A stretch of 64,000 nt of DNA from Mytilisepta virgata (lineage: Eukaryota > Mollusca > Bivalvia > Mytilida > Mytilidae). The notes below the pieces were generated by a model. That model did not search any database. It was not told where the DNA came from and saw only the letters and a list, made by a program, of their open reading frames with translations. Positions 16,411-29,040 of this stretch are shown piece by piece. The stretch is from NCBI GenBank assembly GCA_028015205.1, contig CM051516.1, forward strand, positions 29,581,230 to 29,645,229, given 5' to 3'. How positions within the stretch are numbered: position 1 is the stretch's first letter; each line of letters opens with the position of its first letter. A program made the position numbers and the translations under genes.

Positions 16411-18760
16411 GACAAAAGAAGAAGATGAGAGACAATGTCTAAGTAACTGAAGGATTACTACAGCCATAGATTGTTGTTTAAGTTTGTGTTCCCCAGGTGT
16501 AATGTCTTTTCTGCACAGTTTTAAGGGATAAATACAGATGTTTGTGGATTTATTTCCAGTTATAGAATTTGATTTGGTTTAATTCATGATAAAAAAAAAA
16601 GGAAAGAGGAATTTCCTGTAGTGTGAACATATATTTGGTTATTTGATCTGGTAAATGCTGAAGATTTTTATTTCAGAAAAAGATTTAACATTTTGTCATT
16701 CAAAGAATTAGCTGGTTAAGAATTATTTTTGGTCGATACAAATGTTTATTTGACAATACCATAAATATTTATGACAAGTGGAAAAAAATTCTGAAAGTAT
16801 TGGAAGTACTTTTGTCTCTCTCATCCCATGTAAGAAGATGGTACTAGGCTTGTGCTCCAATATAGTATGAGTGCTTTTATGCACACCCTCAAAAACAAGA
16901 TTCTGGAAAGGAATTTATTACTTCTAATTGGAGTTTTAAAACTTACATGAATATTTAACTACATGTAAAACGTCAGAAAAGAGTCTGCTTGTTGTACATA
17001 AAAACATTAAAATCAATACTATGCTGCCATGTCAGAGCTTGCTTATGGCTTCAACATGTTTGTGTCAGAATATGGATAATGCTTCAGAGAGTGAGTCTAG
17101 CTGTCGTCTGCTTGGTAGATAATGGTTTTTAATGTTTTGACATTATTGCAAAGAGAATTTTGATTGACAAGAGCATACACAATTCATCTTTACAGTCGTA
17201 AATGAATTTCACGAATGTCATAGGAGAGCAAACATGATGTGGAAAATTCTTACACAATTTGCTTGTAGCTTCAATATGTCTAAAAAACAAAAAGGTCTCC
17301 TTTTTGAGTTTGGCAATCGAGGTTTCTGATTAGGTATGCTGTTTCTAGGTATTGAAGTAGTGATGGTATTAAGCAGACTGGCATTTTTAACTTTTATAGC
17401 CTTATACAATTTGCAATCACTTAAAACCAGTTGTTAATTTCACAAAGTCCAAGGACTTAGGACCATAAATTGGTCTGTGTGGTGTATTGTTAATTGTCCA
17501 ATAAATGTGAATTTGTCATGCAGTTGGAAAGAAATACAATTTATTATATAATTTTAATGTTGTGTAACAATTTTAGAAGATTTTAATGTTGATATTTATT
17601 ATGTAAAAATCAATGTGAATTTGTTGTTTCAATTTGATAAATATGTTTTTAATATAGTTTAGCTAATATAATTGTTAATAATATATTAATAATATTTTTA
17701 ATAGTATGTATTGATTTGTTTTCTACAGCTTTTGTTAAAAAAATGACATATATTTTTACAATGTCAAAAATATTGACGAACTCAGTCCTAAAAAAGAATT
17801 AACTACCAGATGACAAATGAAAGGTCTTGTTGTTTAATTTGATTGTTTGATTGTTTGAGTTAATTCTATTTGACATATGTTGATTTCCCCCTGAATTTAT
17901 TTGTTATAGAAGAGAAGGCTTGTATCAATAGACTTCATGGGTCATATAATTTGTAGCCTTAAGCATGGAATTGTTTAATTATTTGATTATTTTTGAACTT
18001 TTAGTTTTTTCTTAGGCATCTTAGATAATTTAAGTATGATTTGATAACACATATTTTAACCTTAATTAATTAATTTTATACAAATATGAATGGTCGGTTT
18101 ACCGTAACCTAAATTTAATTTTTTTTTCTGCAATCTGCCTCTTTATCTTAAAATAGTTCTGTTTAGTTCATAAATTCTGTCAAACATTGGAATTAAAATC
18201 TTTTTATAAAAAATTAAAATAGTTGCAATTAAAATAAGAATTCTAGTCCCTTATATTATTCTTGAAAAGTACCTGTTCAATGTAGTAGAGTATTAATTTT
18301 GCTTGATTAGATATTATTGCTAAAAATCAATCGTTTGTGGATCTTTTTATGAATATTTATGTAATATAATTAATATTGTATTGTAATATTATAAAATGAT
18401 CTCAGCAGTTTTATATTTACATCCCAATTATTGTACAATTGTCCTACTTCATTAGTGAATAGCCTTGAATTGCCATAATCAAAGCATGCTATGATAGTAC
18501 ATGTATTTATTATTATGTTATCATTACCAAGCCACCCACGTTTTTGTGAAGCAGGAAAATGAAATGGATTTAATCAACAGGTTTTATTGTGTTTTATCTC
18601 AGGTAAACAACATATGCAATTTTTATTTCAATTAATTCCTGTACCTAGTTGATTACATGTATAACATTCTAAGATTTCCATCAATTCATCGAGAAATTGA
18701 AAATAAAAAATGTTTTTAGTATAATTATTAGATAGACTGAATGCGCTTAGAAAATTATCT
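16411..18760 (+). other. BTB 3' UTR and intergenic DNA
   Basis: The sequence downstream of the TGA at 16408-16410 is AT-rich and has no coding signal. A candidate poly(A) signal, AATAAA, lies at 17500-17505, followed by a T-rich stretch. The BTB transcript may end there, but several weaker variants occur earlier, so the end is a guess. Beyond it I see no gene. Confidence 0.35.
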
Positions 18761-18764
18761 TTAT

Positions 18765-19110
18765 ACCCTCCGCAAACAAAGTTTTGGGGAGGGGTATATA
18801 AGTTTCAGTCTGTCCATATGTCCGTCTGTCTTAAATGACGTTGTCCGCAACTCCTCCTACATTACTTTCATGATTATCATGAAACTTTCAAGAGTGTTAG
18901 ATCACTCTATAGAATTGTGCATATTGTCAGGAATTTCAGTTTGGACAAGAAATGTAAAAAATATGGCTGTTTAGACCATTTGTAAATATGTAAAAGTTTG
19001 AAAAAAATCGGTCAAGGTGTACTGGAGTTATTGAGCGACATATTTACGCTAGAAGGAAAATGCACAAATGGACAGAGGGACAGACATCCGTCATTGACAG
19101 GCATATAAAA
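18765..19110 (+). repeat. Dispersed repeat 'CCTCCGCAAAC..GGGGTATATA', copy 1
   Basis: Begins ACCCTCCGCAAACAAAGTTT, then GGGGTATATAAGTTTCAGTC, followed by one core unit with AACTCCTCCTACATTACTT and TGTCAGGAATTTCAGTTTGG. It ends in a TTGAGCGACATATTTACGC and GACAGAGGGACAGACATCC region. The same start and core recur at 20355. This looks like a bivalve tandem-core family. The 77-codon frame at 18741-18974 is part of the repeat. Confidence 0.65.
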
Positions 19111-20350
19111 AGTGTGGTACTGATTCTGAATTGTGTAAAAGTTCATATTCTTGTAAATCAAATGAGAAACTTTTTCTTTTCTAACTTATTCTACTGAAAG
19201 CATTAAAACATTTTCTTTGATATGTCAGATCTGAAATTTAATAAAATCTCATTTTAATTTATATTAAGAGATACATGTACATTTAATTTGACTATTTCAC
19301 TATGTATAAAAATATCTTCAAAATATATGTTGGTTTGAATGTTTAACTCAACTGTCATAATGCATAGGTAATATATCATCACTTGGCATCTGTTGTCATA
19401 CAGGGTATAATAAAGTTCTTTTAATTTTGATCTTACCTGTGAAACACTTGGGCCAAATCATTTGTCTGGCATCTGATTGTTTAACATTCAAATTTCTTTT
19501 GTTATGACATTAGTTCAAAACAACTTACAATTTGGATGGATCTACAAAACTTCCAAAATTTTAATAATAGGAGGTGAAAATGTTTTTTATTTATATTGAC
19601 AGATTGGAAATTTTCCAGGTGAGTGATATAGTTTCATACTACATGTATCAAACTCTTTATCATTGATAACGGTACCTTTTAATTTTTTAAAAAATTTGGT
19701 TAATTTACTGCAAGTATTCAATAGTTTTTCTATTAATATCAAAATCAGTATTTATGAAGAAGATTATTAACATGTTTTTGATATTATGAACTGGTCAGCA
19801 GCTGTGTCACTGGACCTTTATTAGAATATTCAGGCATAATCTGCTATTGAATTTTGGTAATTTTTTATTTTTCAGTTCATATCAGCTACTGATCACTTAA
19901 TTGTTTATTATTCAAGGAAACGATTCATCTTTAATTTTTCTTATCGATAACTGCATTTTGACAAAGTTAAATGAATCAGTCAAAATGAAAATTTGAAAAT
20001 ATAACAATAGTTATTTTGCATGTTATGAGTATTTCCTTAATTTTAAAGTTTGAATTACAAAGTTGCATTTTTGTTGATATGAACGTTAGTGAAGTGGTTA
20101 CTTTATTGAAAGATTTTGTTATTATGAATGGCTGTGATGTATGAATAATTCATATAATGTTTTATTATATCTAGAAATATATTAAAAATAAATATTAAAA
20201 ATATATGTATTGATTATTTTTGGTGATGTTGCTATTTTGATTTAGATGGCATGGACTGGAAATATTTTGCATATTAAAAAAAAAAAGCACTTATTGGCCA
20301 TTTATGAGGGGAGACATCAGCTGAACATGATTGGGCATACCAGTAAATGT
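19111..20350. other. Intergenic, nothing recognised
   Basis: AT-rich DNA with no open frame of note, no splice-flanked coding motif and no repeat that I could match to another part of the window. Confidence 0.4.
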
Positions 20351-21542
20351 TCCTGTCTGTCCCCCACAAAGGAAGGAAAGTTGGGGGGGGGGGGTATATA
20401 GGTTTCAGTCTGTCGGTCTGTCTGTTGGTCCGAAATAATGTTGCCCTCAACTCCTCCTACATTTCTTGCAGGATTCTCATGAAACTTTCTGGAATTTTAG
20501 ATCACTCTGTGGAGGTATGCATATTGTCAGGAATTTCTGTTTGGACAAGAAATGTAAAAGATATGGCTGTTTGGACTTAGGCATCTTTTAACAAAACTTT
20601 GTTCCTTGTGTTGTCCTCAACTCCTCCTACATTACTAGCATGATTTTCATGAAACCTGCACTCTTTGGAGATGTGCATATTGTCAGGAATTTCAGTTGGA
20701 CAAGAAATGTGTATGATACGGCTGTTTGGATTTAGGTATTTTAGTCCAGTCAGACTAAGTTTTAACCTCAAACTAATTGCAACAGAAAATATTTTAGTTC
20801 TAATCTATAGCATTAAGCCCCAAATATACACAAAAAAAGTCTCATAAAATCTTGCTTGAGGAAAACTCAAAATCAGCATTTTTAATTTCCTATGGAAATT
20901 AACATTGAAAAGGGGAGATAACTCTGCAAAAATGAATCTTTTTTGTCAATTTTTTGTTGATTTTCTTAAAATTCATTTAAAGTATGATACTTTGATGGGG
21001 TTATAAGTTCGTATTTGACTATATTATATAATCTTCTGCTCATGAAATGTACAAAACCGAAATGTTATGGGTAATTTTATTTTTTTTTGCACATTTTTCA
21101 TTAAAGAAATTGCAAATTTGTGGCTTTGTGACCATTTTGAAAAAAATAATGTGAAAAATTGGTATTGCTTATATCTGTAAATTATATTTGATCAGCATCT
21201 ACCTTGTTTAAAGAAACTTTAAACCACAAAAAGAAGAATATATGCTTAATTATTTTTAATAAATTTGAGACTCTTTACCTTGACTAGTTGAAAATTTAAT
21301 AATTGGTGAACTAATGAATTATGAAATCTAGGTTGTAGCTTGATAAAAGATATGAAAAAACTTTAGAGTTGTTTGTTATACTCTAAAGACGGCTAAAATA
21401 TCAAGAATCAATACATTCTGCTGAATAGAAGCGGTAAAGTTATAATTTTGTATCAATTTTTATTGATATTTCTGCCTTTTTTGCAGAGTTATCTCCCATT
21501 TTCAATGCAAATGTCCATAGGAATTTTCAAATTGTGATTTTT

Positions 21543-24402
21543 ATACGACCGCAAAATTTTTGCGGTCGTATATTGGTATGACGTTGGCGTCGTCGTCGGC
21601 GTCGTCCGTCGTCAGCGTCGTCGTCCGAAGACATTTGGTTTTCGCACTATAACTTTAGTATAAGTTAATAAAAATCTATGAAATTTAAACACAAGGTTTA
21701 TGACCACAAAAGGAAGGTTGGGATTGATTTTGGGAGTTTTGGTCCCAACAGTTTAGGAATTAGGGGCTAAAAAAGGGCCCAAATAAGCATTTTTCTTGGT
21801 TTTTGCACAATAACTCTAGTATAAGTAAATAGAAATCTATGAAATTTTAACACAAGGTTTATGACCACAAAAGGAAGGTTGGGATTGTTTTTGGGAGTTT
21901 TGGTCCCAACAGTTTAGGAATTAGGGGCCAAAAGGGTCCAAAATTAAACTTTGTTTGATTTCATCGAAAATTGAACTATTGGGGTTCTTTGATATGCTGA
22001 ATCTAACCGTGCATTTAGATTCTTAATTTTTGGTCCCGTTTTCAAATTGGTCTACATTAAGGTCCAAAGGGTCCAAAATTAAACTTAGTTTGATTTTAAC
22101 AAAAATTGAATTCTTTGGGTTCTTTGATATGCTGAATCTAAACATGTACTTAGTTTTTTTATTATGAGCCCAGTTTTCAAGTTGGTCCAAATCGGGGTCC
22201 AAAATTAAACTTTGTTTGATTTCATTGAAAATTGAACCATTGGGGTTCTTTGATATGCCGAATCTAACCATGCATTTAGATTCTTAATTTTTGGTCCTGT
22301 TTTCAAATTGGTCTACATTAAGGTCCAAAGGGTCCAAAATTAAACTTAGTTTGTTTTTAACAAAAATTGAATTCTTGGGGTTCTTTGATATGCTGAATCT
22401 AAACATGTACTTAGTTTTTTTATTATGAGCCCAGTTTTCAAGTTGGTCCAATCGGGGTCCAAAATTAAAGCTAAAAAAGGGGTAAATTATTTTTTTTTGG
22501 GGGGGGGGGCAATTCTCCACAGCATATTGTATTGCATAAGAAGCAAAAAATTGAATATAAATTCAAATCATATGACAAATTCTAAGTTCTTTATTTCAGT
22601 TATTCTGTGTCAGAAACCTATTATGTGTCAAATATTTGAAGAAATTTTCAATTGCACAGTATTGCGCAATAGCAAGAAATTGATATGTGTGCCCTGTTAT
22701 CAAAACTTTATTATTAACAAATTCCATTGGAAATTTGCCAATAACTCTAGTTTAATGAACTTCATTGGAAATTTACCAATATAAAATGTGCTAATGAAGC
22801 TTTTTTGTTTATCTCGTCTAAACTGCTTTTAAATTATGTATATTTAAAATTTGCCATCCATGACTATGATGTCATTTTCCATTTTAATATGTTATGGTGT
22901 ATTTAAATGGGCTGTTATGGTTGCAAAGTATAAAGAAATGGGGGGGGGGGGGGGTTGAAAACAAAATTTGGGGGGGGGGGGTAAATGAGAAATTGGGGAG
23001 GGGGTAATTTTTTTCTCATTTCATATTTCATATATTAATAAGAAAATATCAAATTTTTTTTTAGCAAAAAAAGGGGGGGTTACAATAAATTTTATTGTTT
23101 TTTGTTTTTTTTGGGGAGGGGGGGTCAATGTGCAACTTCATAGTGTATTGCACAAAAGGGGTAAATTATTATTTTTTTTGGGGGGGGGGGCAATTCTCCA
23201 CAGCATATTGTATTGCACAAGAAGCAAAAAATTGAATATAAATTCAAATCATATGACCAATTCTTAGTTCTTTGATTTCAGTTATTCTGTGTCAGAAACC
23301 TATTATGTGTCAAATATTTGAAGAAATTTTCAATTGCACAGTATTGTGCAATAGCAAGAAATCTTCAATTGCACAGTATTGCACAATAGCAAGAAATTGA
23401 TATGTGTGCCCTGTTATCAAAACTTTATTATTAACAAATTCCATTGGAAATTTGCCAATAACTCTAGTTTAATGAACTTCATTGGAAATTTGTCAATATA
23501 AAATGTGCTGATTAAGCTTTTTGTTTATCTCATCTAAACTGCTTTTAAATAATGTATATTTAAAATTTGCCATCCATGACTATGATGTCATTTTCTATTT
23601 TAATATGTTATGGTGTATTTAAATGGGCTGTTATGGTTGCAAAGTATAAAGAAATGGGGGAGGGGGTTGAAAACAAAATTAGGGGGGGGGTAAATGAGAA
23701 ATTGGGGAGGGGGCAATTTTTTTCTCATATCATATTTCATAAATTAAAAAGAAAATTTCAAATTTTTTTAGCAAAAAAAGGGGAGGGGTTACAATAAATT
23801 TTATTGTTTTTTGTTTTTTTTTTTTTTGGGAGGGGGGGGGGGTCAATGTGCAACTTCATAGTGTATTGCACAAAAGCTAAAAAAAGGGGTAAATTATTAT
23901 TTTTTTTTGGGGGGGGGCAATGCAATTATCCACAGCATATTATATTGCACAAGAAGCAAAAAATTGAATATAAATTGAAATCATATGACCAATTCTAAGT
24001 TCTTTGATTTCAGTTATTCTGTGTCAGAAACCTATTATGTGTCAAATATTTGAAGAAATTTTCAATTGCACAGTATTGCACAATAGCAAGAAATCTTCAA
24101 TTGCCCAGTATTGCGCAATAGCATGAAATTGATATGTGTGCCCAATTTTAAATTTTAAATTGGTTATTTCTGATTTATATATAAAAACAAATAATACTGA
24201 TATGGTTTGAATAGGTAAATTAAAAATTTTTAAGTTCTTAGACAACATTCATTCTGTGTCAGAAACCTATGCTGTGTCAAATATTTATTCACAATCCAAA
24301 TTCAGTATTGTATCAAGCTTGAATGTTGTGTTCATAATTGCCCCAACTATTCAGGGTTCGACATCTGCGGTCGTATCTAGCTGCGCCCAGCGGAGCATTT
24401 TA
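21543..24402 (+). mobile_element. GCGGTCGTAT element: Helitron/Helentron-like, non-autonomous, with tandem core
   Basis: The 5' end is a perfect palindrome at 21543-21571: arms ATACGACCGCAAAA and TTTTGCGGTCGTAT around one T. It is followed by a GTCGTCGGC-rich stretch and long semi-repetitive text (two copies of the 'AACACAAGGTTTATGACCAC' block, then alternating 'GGGTTCTTTGATATGCTGAA' blocks). The 3' end repeats GCGGTCGTAT at 24367-24376 and then forms a short hairpin, GCTGCGC-CCA-GCGGAGC (24380-24396). A 5' palindrome, a subterminal repeat of it near the 3' end, a 3' hairpin and no clear target duplication fit Helentron-associated elements. No Rep/helicase is encoded. This is a common bivalve family from memory; the class is inference. 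Confidence 0.6.
22475..24150 (+). repeat. Tandem array, about 700-bp unit, inside the GCGGTCGTAT element
   Basis: The block GGGGTAAATTAT-T(n)-G(n)-CAATTCTCC starts near 22480, 23158 and 23886, giving about 2.4 units. Each unit contains a GTATTGAATATAAATTC-like segment, the palindromic box CACAGTATTGCGCAATAGCAAG (one or two copies per unit) and poly-G runs of 8-13. Open frames at 22425-22784 and 23567-23998 lie in this array and are not genes. The long G and T homopolymers make assembly errors likely here. Confidence 0.75.
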
Positions 24403-24839
24403 TTTTAATCTTCCTCAAGTTAGATTTTGTTAGACTTTTTTCTGTGTATATTTGGGGTATAATGCTAAAGATTAAAACTTAAAAATTTTCTTTTGCAATT
24501 ACTTTAAGGTTAGGGTCAAATTTATGCTAGATTGACTGGACTATTTTTTAACAAAACTTTGTTCCATGTGTTGTCTACAATCTTCCTACATTACTTGCAC
24601 GATTCTCATAAAACTTTATGGAGTGTTAGATCACATTATGGAGATGTGCATGTTTTCAGGATTTTCTGTTTGGGCGAGTACTTTGAAAAATATGATGAAT
24701 TGAACTTTGTGTAGGCTTCAAAACAAACATGTTGCTGCGGGGTCCCTTTCAGGACTGCTGGTTAGCTCAATTGCTAGTATTTTGATACAAACATGAAGAT
24801 TTACATAATTTTAAAATTTGAAAGGAGTATCTCCCTTGT

Positions 24840-27190
24840 TATCTCAGCTTTGCTGAAGGCGAGACATAGGTATTGCTATCCTTGTATATCTAAGTAAATA
24901 TTTCACCTAGCTTAACCAAATTTTTTGTAGTGGTTGCTAATGAGGTTAGCATGTGAACCTGCCACTGTCACCTAACCTTGGCCTCATTTTCACACTGCAG
25001 TAGTCAGGTTAAAGTTCTTCTATTAAGAGCATCTCAGCAACTACACGGTAAAGTGAGAAGTGTATATCTGACCTAATTTTCAGGCTTCATGGGCCAGGTT
25101 AAGTTTTTGGCTGAGGTTTGTTTCTCGGTAACTATACATGGTAGGTCAATTTTATTTGGTACATGCATGTATATTCCTTGTAAGGTATACATAGGTTTTG
25201 GACACCTGTCACCTGACCCTGACCTAATTTTCATGCTACAGGGATTTACATCCAGTTTTTTTCATTAGGTCTGTTCCTCAGGAACAGTAAGTGATAGCTA
25301 AACTGCATTTGTATATTCGTTGTAAGGTATATATGGATACATGGCATTTCACCTGACCTTGACATCATTTTCCTTGATGAAAATTTCCCTTTATTACTTG
25401 AGACATCAAAAATAGGCAGTTTACTTTTTGCAGACGACCTACTTATATATTTCTGAAACCAAAGAAGTGCTCTAAAATAGTCTTGATAACTTATCAAAAT
25501 ATTGTAACAAGTGGCAACTCACTGTAAATGTAAAAAAGACCAAAACCATGATATTATATTCTAGAAATAGTAAAACAAATGAAAATATATATTTCTTTTA
25601 CAAAAATACAAATGTTGAGACAGTCCGTGAATTCAAACTTCTAGGAAATTATGTATCAGGAAAAGGAAATATGCTTTTTATCTGCAAAAAATCTAGCACA
25701 AAAGACAATGAAAGTATTATATTCGATAAAAGGCCCGACAAGTAACATTAATCAACTTCCAGCGAATTTATCATGCCATCAATTTGATTCATTGGTGCCT
25801 CCCAATTCCTACATTCAACTCTGAAATATGGTATATGGAAATTTACCAAAAATATAATTCAGATTCCAGAGCAAAGGCTAAAAATAAGACACCAGATTAT
25901 TTAATTGTTTTAGATATATCTGCTATTGATAGAGTTCACACAAAATTTTGTAAATATTCTCTTGGAGTAAAAAATGTTCAAGTTATATAGCTGCTAGAGC
26001 TGAACTAGGTAGAGACCCTATAGACTGTTTTATTAAAACACAAACTCTCTTATATGAGGATAGATTATTGAATATAGAAACTGCCCCTATTTTGAAGGAG
26101 TGTTATAACATCTCCAAAGTGCTATATTATAAAGGTATTTATACATGGTATACTTATGTGAAACACTTGCGAAATGAATTAAATTTGCACCATGATGTTT
26201 CAACTATAAATAATATTATAGATGTTAATTATAAATCAAACAAAACATGTTACAGGAGGGAGTCCAGCAATCAATACTAAGAAAATTTTCAAGAGAAATA
26301 GATAATTTAGACCAAAATAGTAAACTTTCAACTTTTAAAGCCATAAAATATGGGTATCATTGTGAAAACTATTTATATGTAGTCTTAATTCTGAATATAG
26401 AAAATATATATGCCAGATTAGAATTAGCGATTGAGTTGTCAGTCAACGAAATGGCCATACAGTGCATCAAATTTATTTCGGTATTTTGTGATACATTTTT
26501 ATTATCAATTGAAAGAGGCAGATATACACAAATACCAAGAAAATTAAGATTATGCAGCACTTGCAATGAAATTGAGGGTGAGTCTCATTTCATATTAGAT
26601 TGTCGATTAAATGGATTTTTGCCAAAAGATTTTATTATGTCCCTTAATAAACGGAGGGAAAATTAAATAAATTTTAAATCCAGAATTAAAGAAACAAGTG
26701 AGATTGCCGGGCTCCTTTTTGAAACAGTCTTTCACTGAGGACAGGGGCAGTTTCTTTAATTTAGTGTTCTGTTTGTTTGTTTGTTTTTTTTTGTAGCTAT
26801 TGACCCTTTGGCCTGTAAGAGGCTAATAAAAATTTATGACTTATGACTTAAATAAATAAAACCATGAATTCAGTGTTCTATAAAATGGAAACTCTGTTAT
26901 ACGTTTAATTATTAAATATCTCAGAAAGATTTGTATACTTTTTAGTTTTTATTTGTCATGTTATTACTGAATTGTGTTGTGTTTTGTTGTAATGCTAATA
27001 CTAGTGTTTGGATTTTATACCTATAAAATAGTTGAATTTGTTTGCTTCACAGACTTAGGTCTACCTCGTGTGATTATCTCAATTTCTCATCATGATCAGT
27101 TAAAAATATTTTGTGTTGAGTCATTGTTATTTCTACTTCAGTCTGACTTATGTCACATGACCATGACCTAACTAAACAGATGGCAGGCGA
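24840..27190 (+). repeat. GGCGAGAC tandem-core element, split by a LINE
   Basis: Starts at about 24856 with GAAGGCGAGACATAGG and ends near 27186 with GGCAGGCGAGACATTTTT, so both ends carry GGCGAGACAT. Core units of roughly 120-150 bp begin CACCTGACCTTGACCTAATT (about 24967, 25067, 25207 and 25350) and contain CAGGTTAAGTTTTT and TCAGTAACTA-like segments. The fourth unit is cut near 25376 by LINE fragment 2 and degenerate unit sequence resumes after about 26870. No protein is encoded by the element itself. Confidence 0.6.
25376..26865 (+). pseudogene. Degenerate LINE reverse transcriptase (LINE fragment 2)
   Basis: 5'-truncated non-LTR retrotransposon beginning just before the RT catalytic box (LLFADDLLIY near 25415-25445, followed at once by a stop). 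Downstream, broken frames keep RT/thumb text (KWQLTVNVKKTKTMIL near 25505-25555; EFKLLGNYVSG near 25630) and the terminal knuckle LCSTCNEIEGESHFILDC near 26550-26600. At least three frame changes or stops separate these parts, so it is dead. The 3' end has TTTGGCCTGTAAGAGGC and then a TTATGACTTA repeat with an AAATAAATAAA tail. It is related to LINE fragment 1 by the 'GRY..(I/V)PR...(L/V)C..C' arrangement. Confidence 0.8.
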
Positions 27191-28090
27191 GACATTTTTG
27201 TGTTTTCTCTTCTGTGTAGCTCCTCAGATTTTTTTCACCCTTTTAGTCATTTTGGTATGAGTCAATATTTTGGCCTCGAGTAAAACTTGATAGTACATTG
27301 TTACACGATATCAACACGAGAAACCATGCGATAACTTAAATAAACTTCCATTGCTGGGTTACAGATTTCACAAGCTCTCGAAAAGTTGATACGACCTAAC
27401 CTCGGACCCAGCTTCTAAGTCAAATATTTCATCCAAGAAAAAATTTGCAGAACTGTAAGAAGTTTTTCCTCACTGTTTATTTCTGACACATCCCAGAGGA
27501 GAAGAACAATTTCTTACCTATACATGTACCTTCTGTCTCAGTGGAAGGGAAAATTTTCTAATTCAATGGGAATTAATAGCCAAAGACTCTTTGGTGTTGT
27601 GAGTAATTTGGCATTTGATTGTGTGTAGGGGCATGAATACCCTCATCTGTCAAAGAATCCAATTTCTGTGTCTCACAAAACTGAGAAATGTCTTCTTTTG
27701 TCACAAGAGTTTCCGACTTTTCTGTCCAAGGTAGTAAAATAAATTATTCAAGACCATCTCAAGTATCAAGGTTTTATTCTCGTCTTTGATTGGTGCCAAA
27801 GAAAACAGAAATGAGGCTTGTTATAGACCTTTTAATTCAGAATCCCATATCCTGCGTTATTATTCTTGTCACTCAAACAGAGCAGGTTATAGAGCTTTGT
27901 CAGAAACTTGGATAAAGCATTTCTAGGGAAAACTCAAAGATTCTTCCATGGCAGAATTTCCTTTTTCTTGATAAATCATAACAAGGTCTCCAGCCTATGA
28001 TGTGTACATTTCACACACGACGAATTTCTCTGCAGTGCAAGATTGCCGTCACATAAACTACTAGATAAAAATTGAAAGATTAACCGTCAA
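27191..28090. other. Intergenic, nothing recognised
   Basis: I scanned this on the minus strand for the missing last B4GALT exons (the region after WGWGGEDDD) and on the plus strand for genes. No supported exon was found. It is less AT-rich than the flanks. Confidence 0.35.
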
Positions 28091-28335
28091 CATACAGGGC
28101 TAGAAAATTGTACGATACTTCGAAGTAATCAAGAAATGGGGGTGCGACGAAACACAAAGTTCAAAAATATTTTGAATGCCGCTTGAAAAGGAGAGTTAGG
28201 ACAATTTAGTCTTCTGTAAGGTCCATTAGCCTACCATTTACAAAGGAGCGCGACATTCTCAAAACCCGTCACTCAATATAGTCCACGATCAGACCCATTA
28301 CAGGTAACCAGTGTTTACTGAATGCTTTGTGCTTT
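28090..28335. repeat. Fragment of a dispersed 'CCATTAGCCTA' repeat
   Basis: Contains GGTCCATTAGCCTACC, GACATTCTCAAAACCCGTCA and a 'TATAGTCC..GATCAGACCC' segment. The same ordered motifs occur at about 29570-29720, 34700-34800, 38380-38480 and, inverted, 41380-41480. It appears to be a short remnant. Confidence 0.5.
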
Positions 28336-28540
28336 TTGATGTTGTTAGATCTTGTGCTTCGTTATGAATTTGTTTAAATTTGCCCAATCCTGAAAACCTT
28401 AAGTTTCATAAATCCTTATTTACTTGATATTCCGATATTACACCGGTGAATATGTTATGTACATGTACCAAACATCTATTTTCAAAATTAAATATTGATA
28501 GATGAATTTTAGGCAAGTGTTAAATTTTAATAAAAGTAAA

Positions 28541-29040
28541 ACTAGAGGTCCCCAGGAGCCTGTATCGCTCACCTGGATATCATTTGCAGACTTAGAGCAG
28601 AATAAATTGTTTGACTATGTCCGTCTTGTTAGGATGCCTGGAACTTTGCTGTCAAGCTGGGTTCCTTTTGGCTCGCTGGTTTTGTCAAATTAGGTTAAAA
28701 ATTTCTCAGTGAATATTCCCATAGGGTCCTATGTTAAACTATGTTCAGCTCTGGTAGCCATCCTGGATAGTGGGCAGGATTACAAGATATATATTTCTGA
28801 GAGAGGACCATTGCTGCCCAGTTGGTTTCCAGTTGGTTCACCATATTCGGCTCTGGTGGGCATCTTAAATGGCGGGTAGGGTCTTCGGATAAATTTCTGA
28901 AAGATGACAACCTAAGGACCATCGCTGCCCACTTTAGTTTCAATATTGGGCCATTGGTTTCAGCGAAGATCTTATAGATGTTTACGAGGACGACGGCGGA
29001 TGCCAAGTATTGGCAATAGATCACATGGACCTTTGATCAA
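28541..29040 (+). repeat. CTCACCTG tandem-core element, short degenerate copy
   Basis: Starts ACTAGAGGTCCCCAGGAGCC and TGTATCGCTCACCTGG. Its core holds TTCCCATAGGGTCCTATG and TTTCAGCGAAGATCTT segments, and the end has GAGGACGACGGCGGATGCCA. A 12-base poly-G follows. It is a small relative of the larger copies at 47272-48405 and 61476-62976. Several short open frames on both strands here are repeat-derived. Confidence 0.6.

Larger units (their letters stand above)
20744..24541. mobile_element. Long-TIR DNA transposon, copy 2, split by an inner element
   Basis: Ends GTCCAGTCAG at 20744 and TTGACTGGAC at 24541, flanked by TA (20742-20743 and 24542-24543). The left 800 bp and right 140 bp align almost base for base with copy 1 at 4942-5884. 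The break falls in the region corresponding to copy 1 position about 5745, where the inner element (about 21543-24402) is inserted. No transposase is present. The two copies are similar enough to suggest recent spread. Confidence 0.85.
20350..24720 (+). repeat. Dispersed repeat 'CCTCCGCAAAC..' copy 2, split by nested insertions
   Basis: The copy starts around 20355 (GGAAGGAAAGTTGGGG, then GGGTATATAGGTTTCAGTC). Core units of about 160 bp follow at about 20440 and 20610, each with AACTCCTCCTACATT and ATTGTCAGGAATTTC. The third unit is cut after GGATTTAGGTATTTTA at 20743 and resumes at 24542 with TTTTTTAACAAAACTTTG. The uninterrupted version of that junction is visible at 20575-20600 within the same repeat, which gives an internal empty-site reference. 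The interrupting DNA is the TIR element at 20744-24541. Confidence 0.8.

Noticed and set aside
22023..22520. Two similar minus-strand open frames as tandem paralogues
   Set aside because: They are successive units of the repeat text inside the GCGGTCGTAT element.
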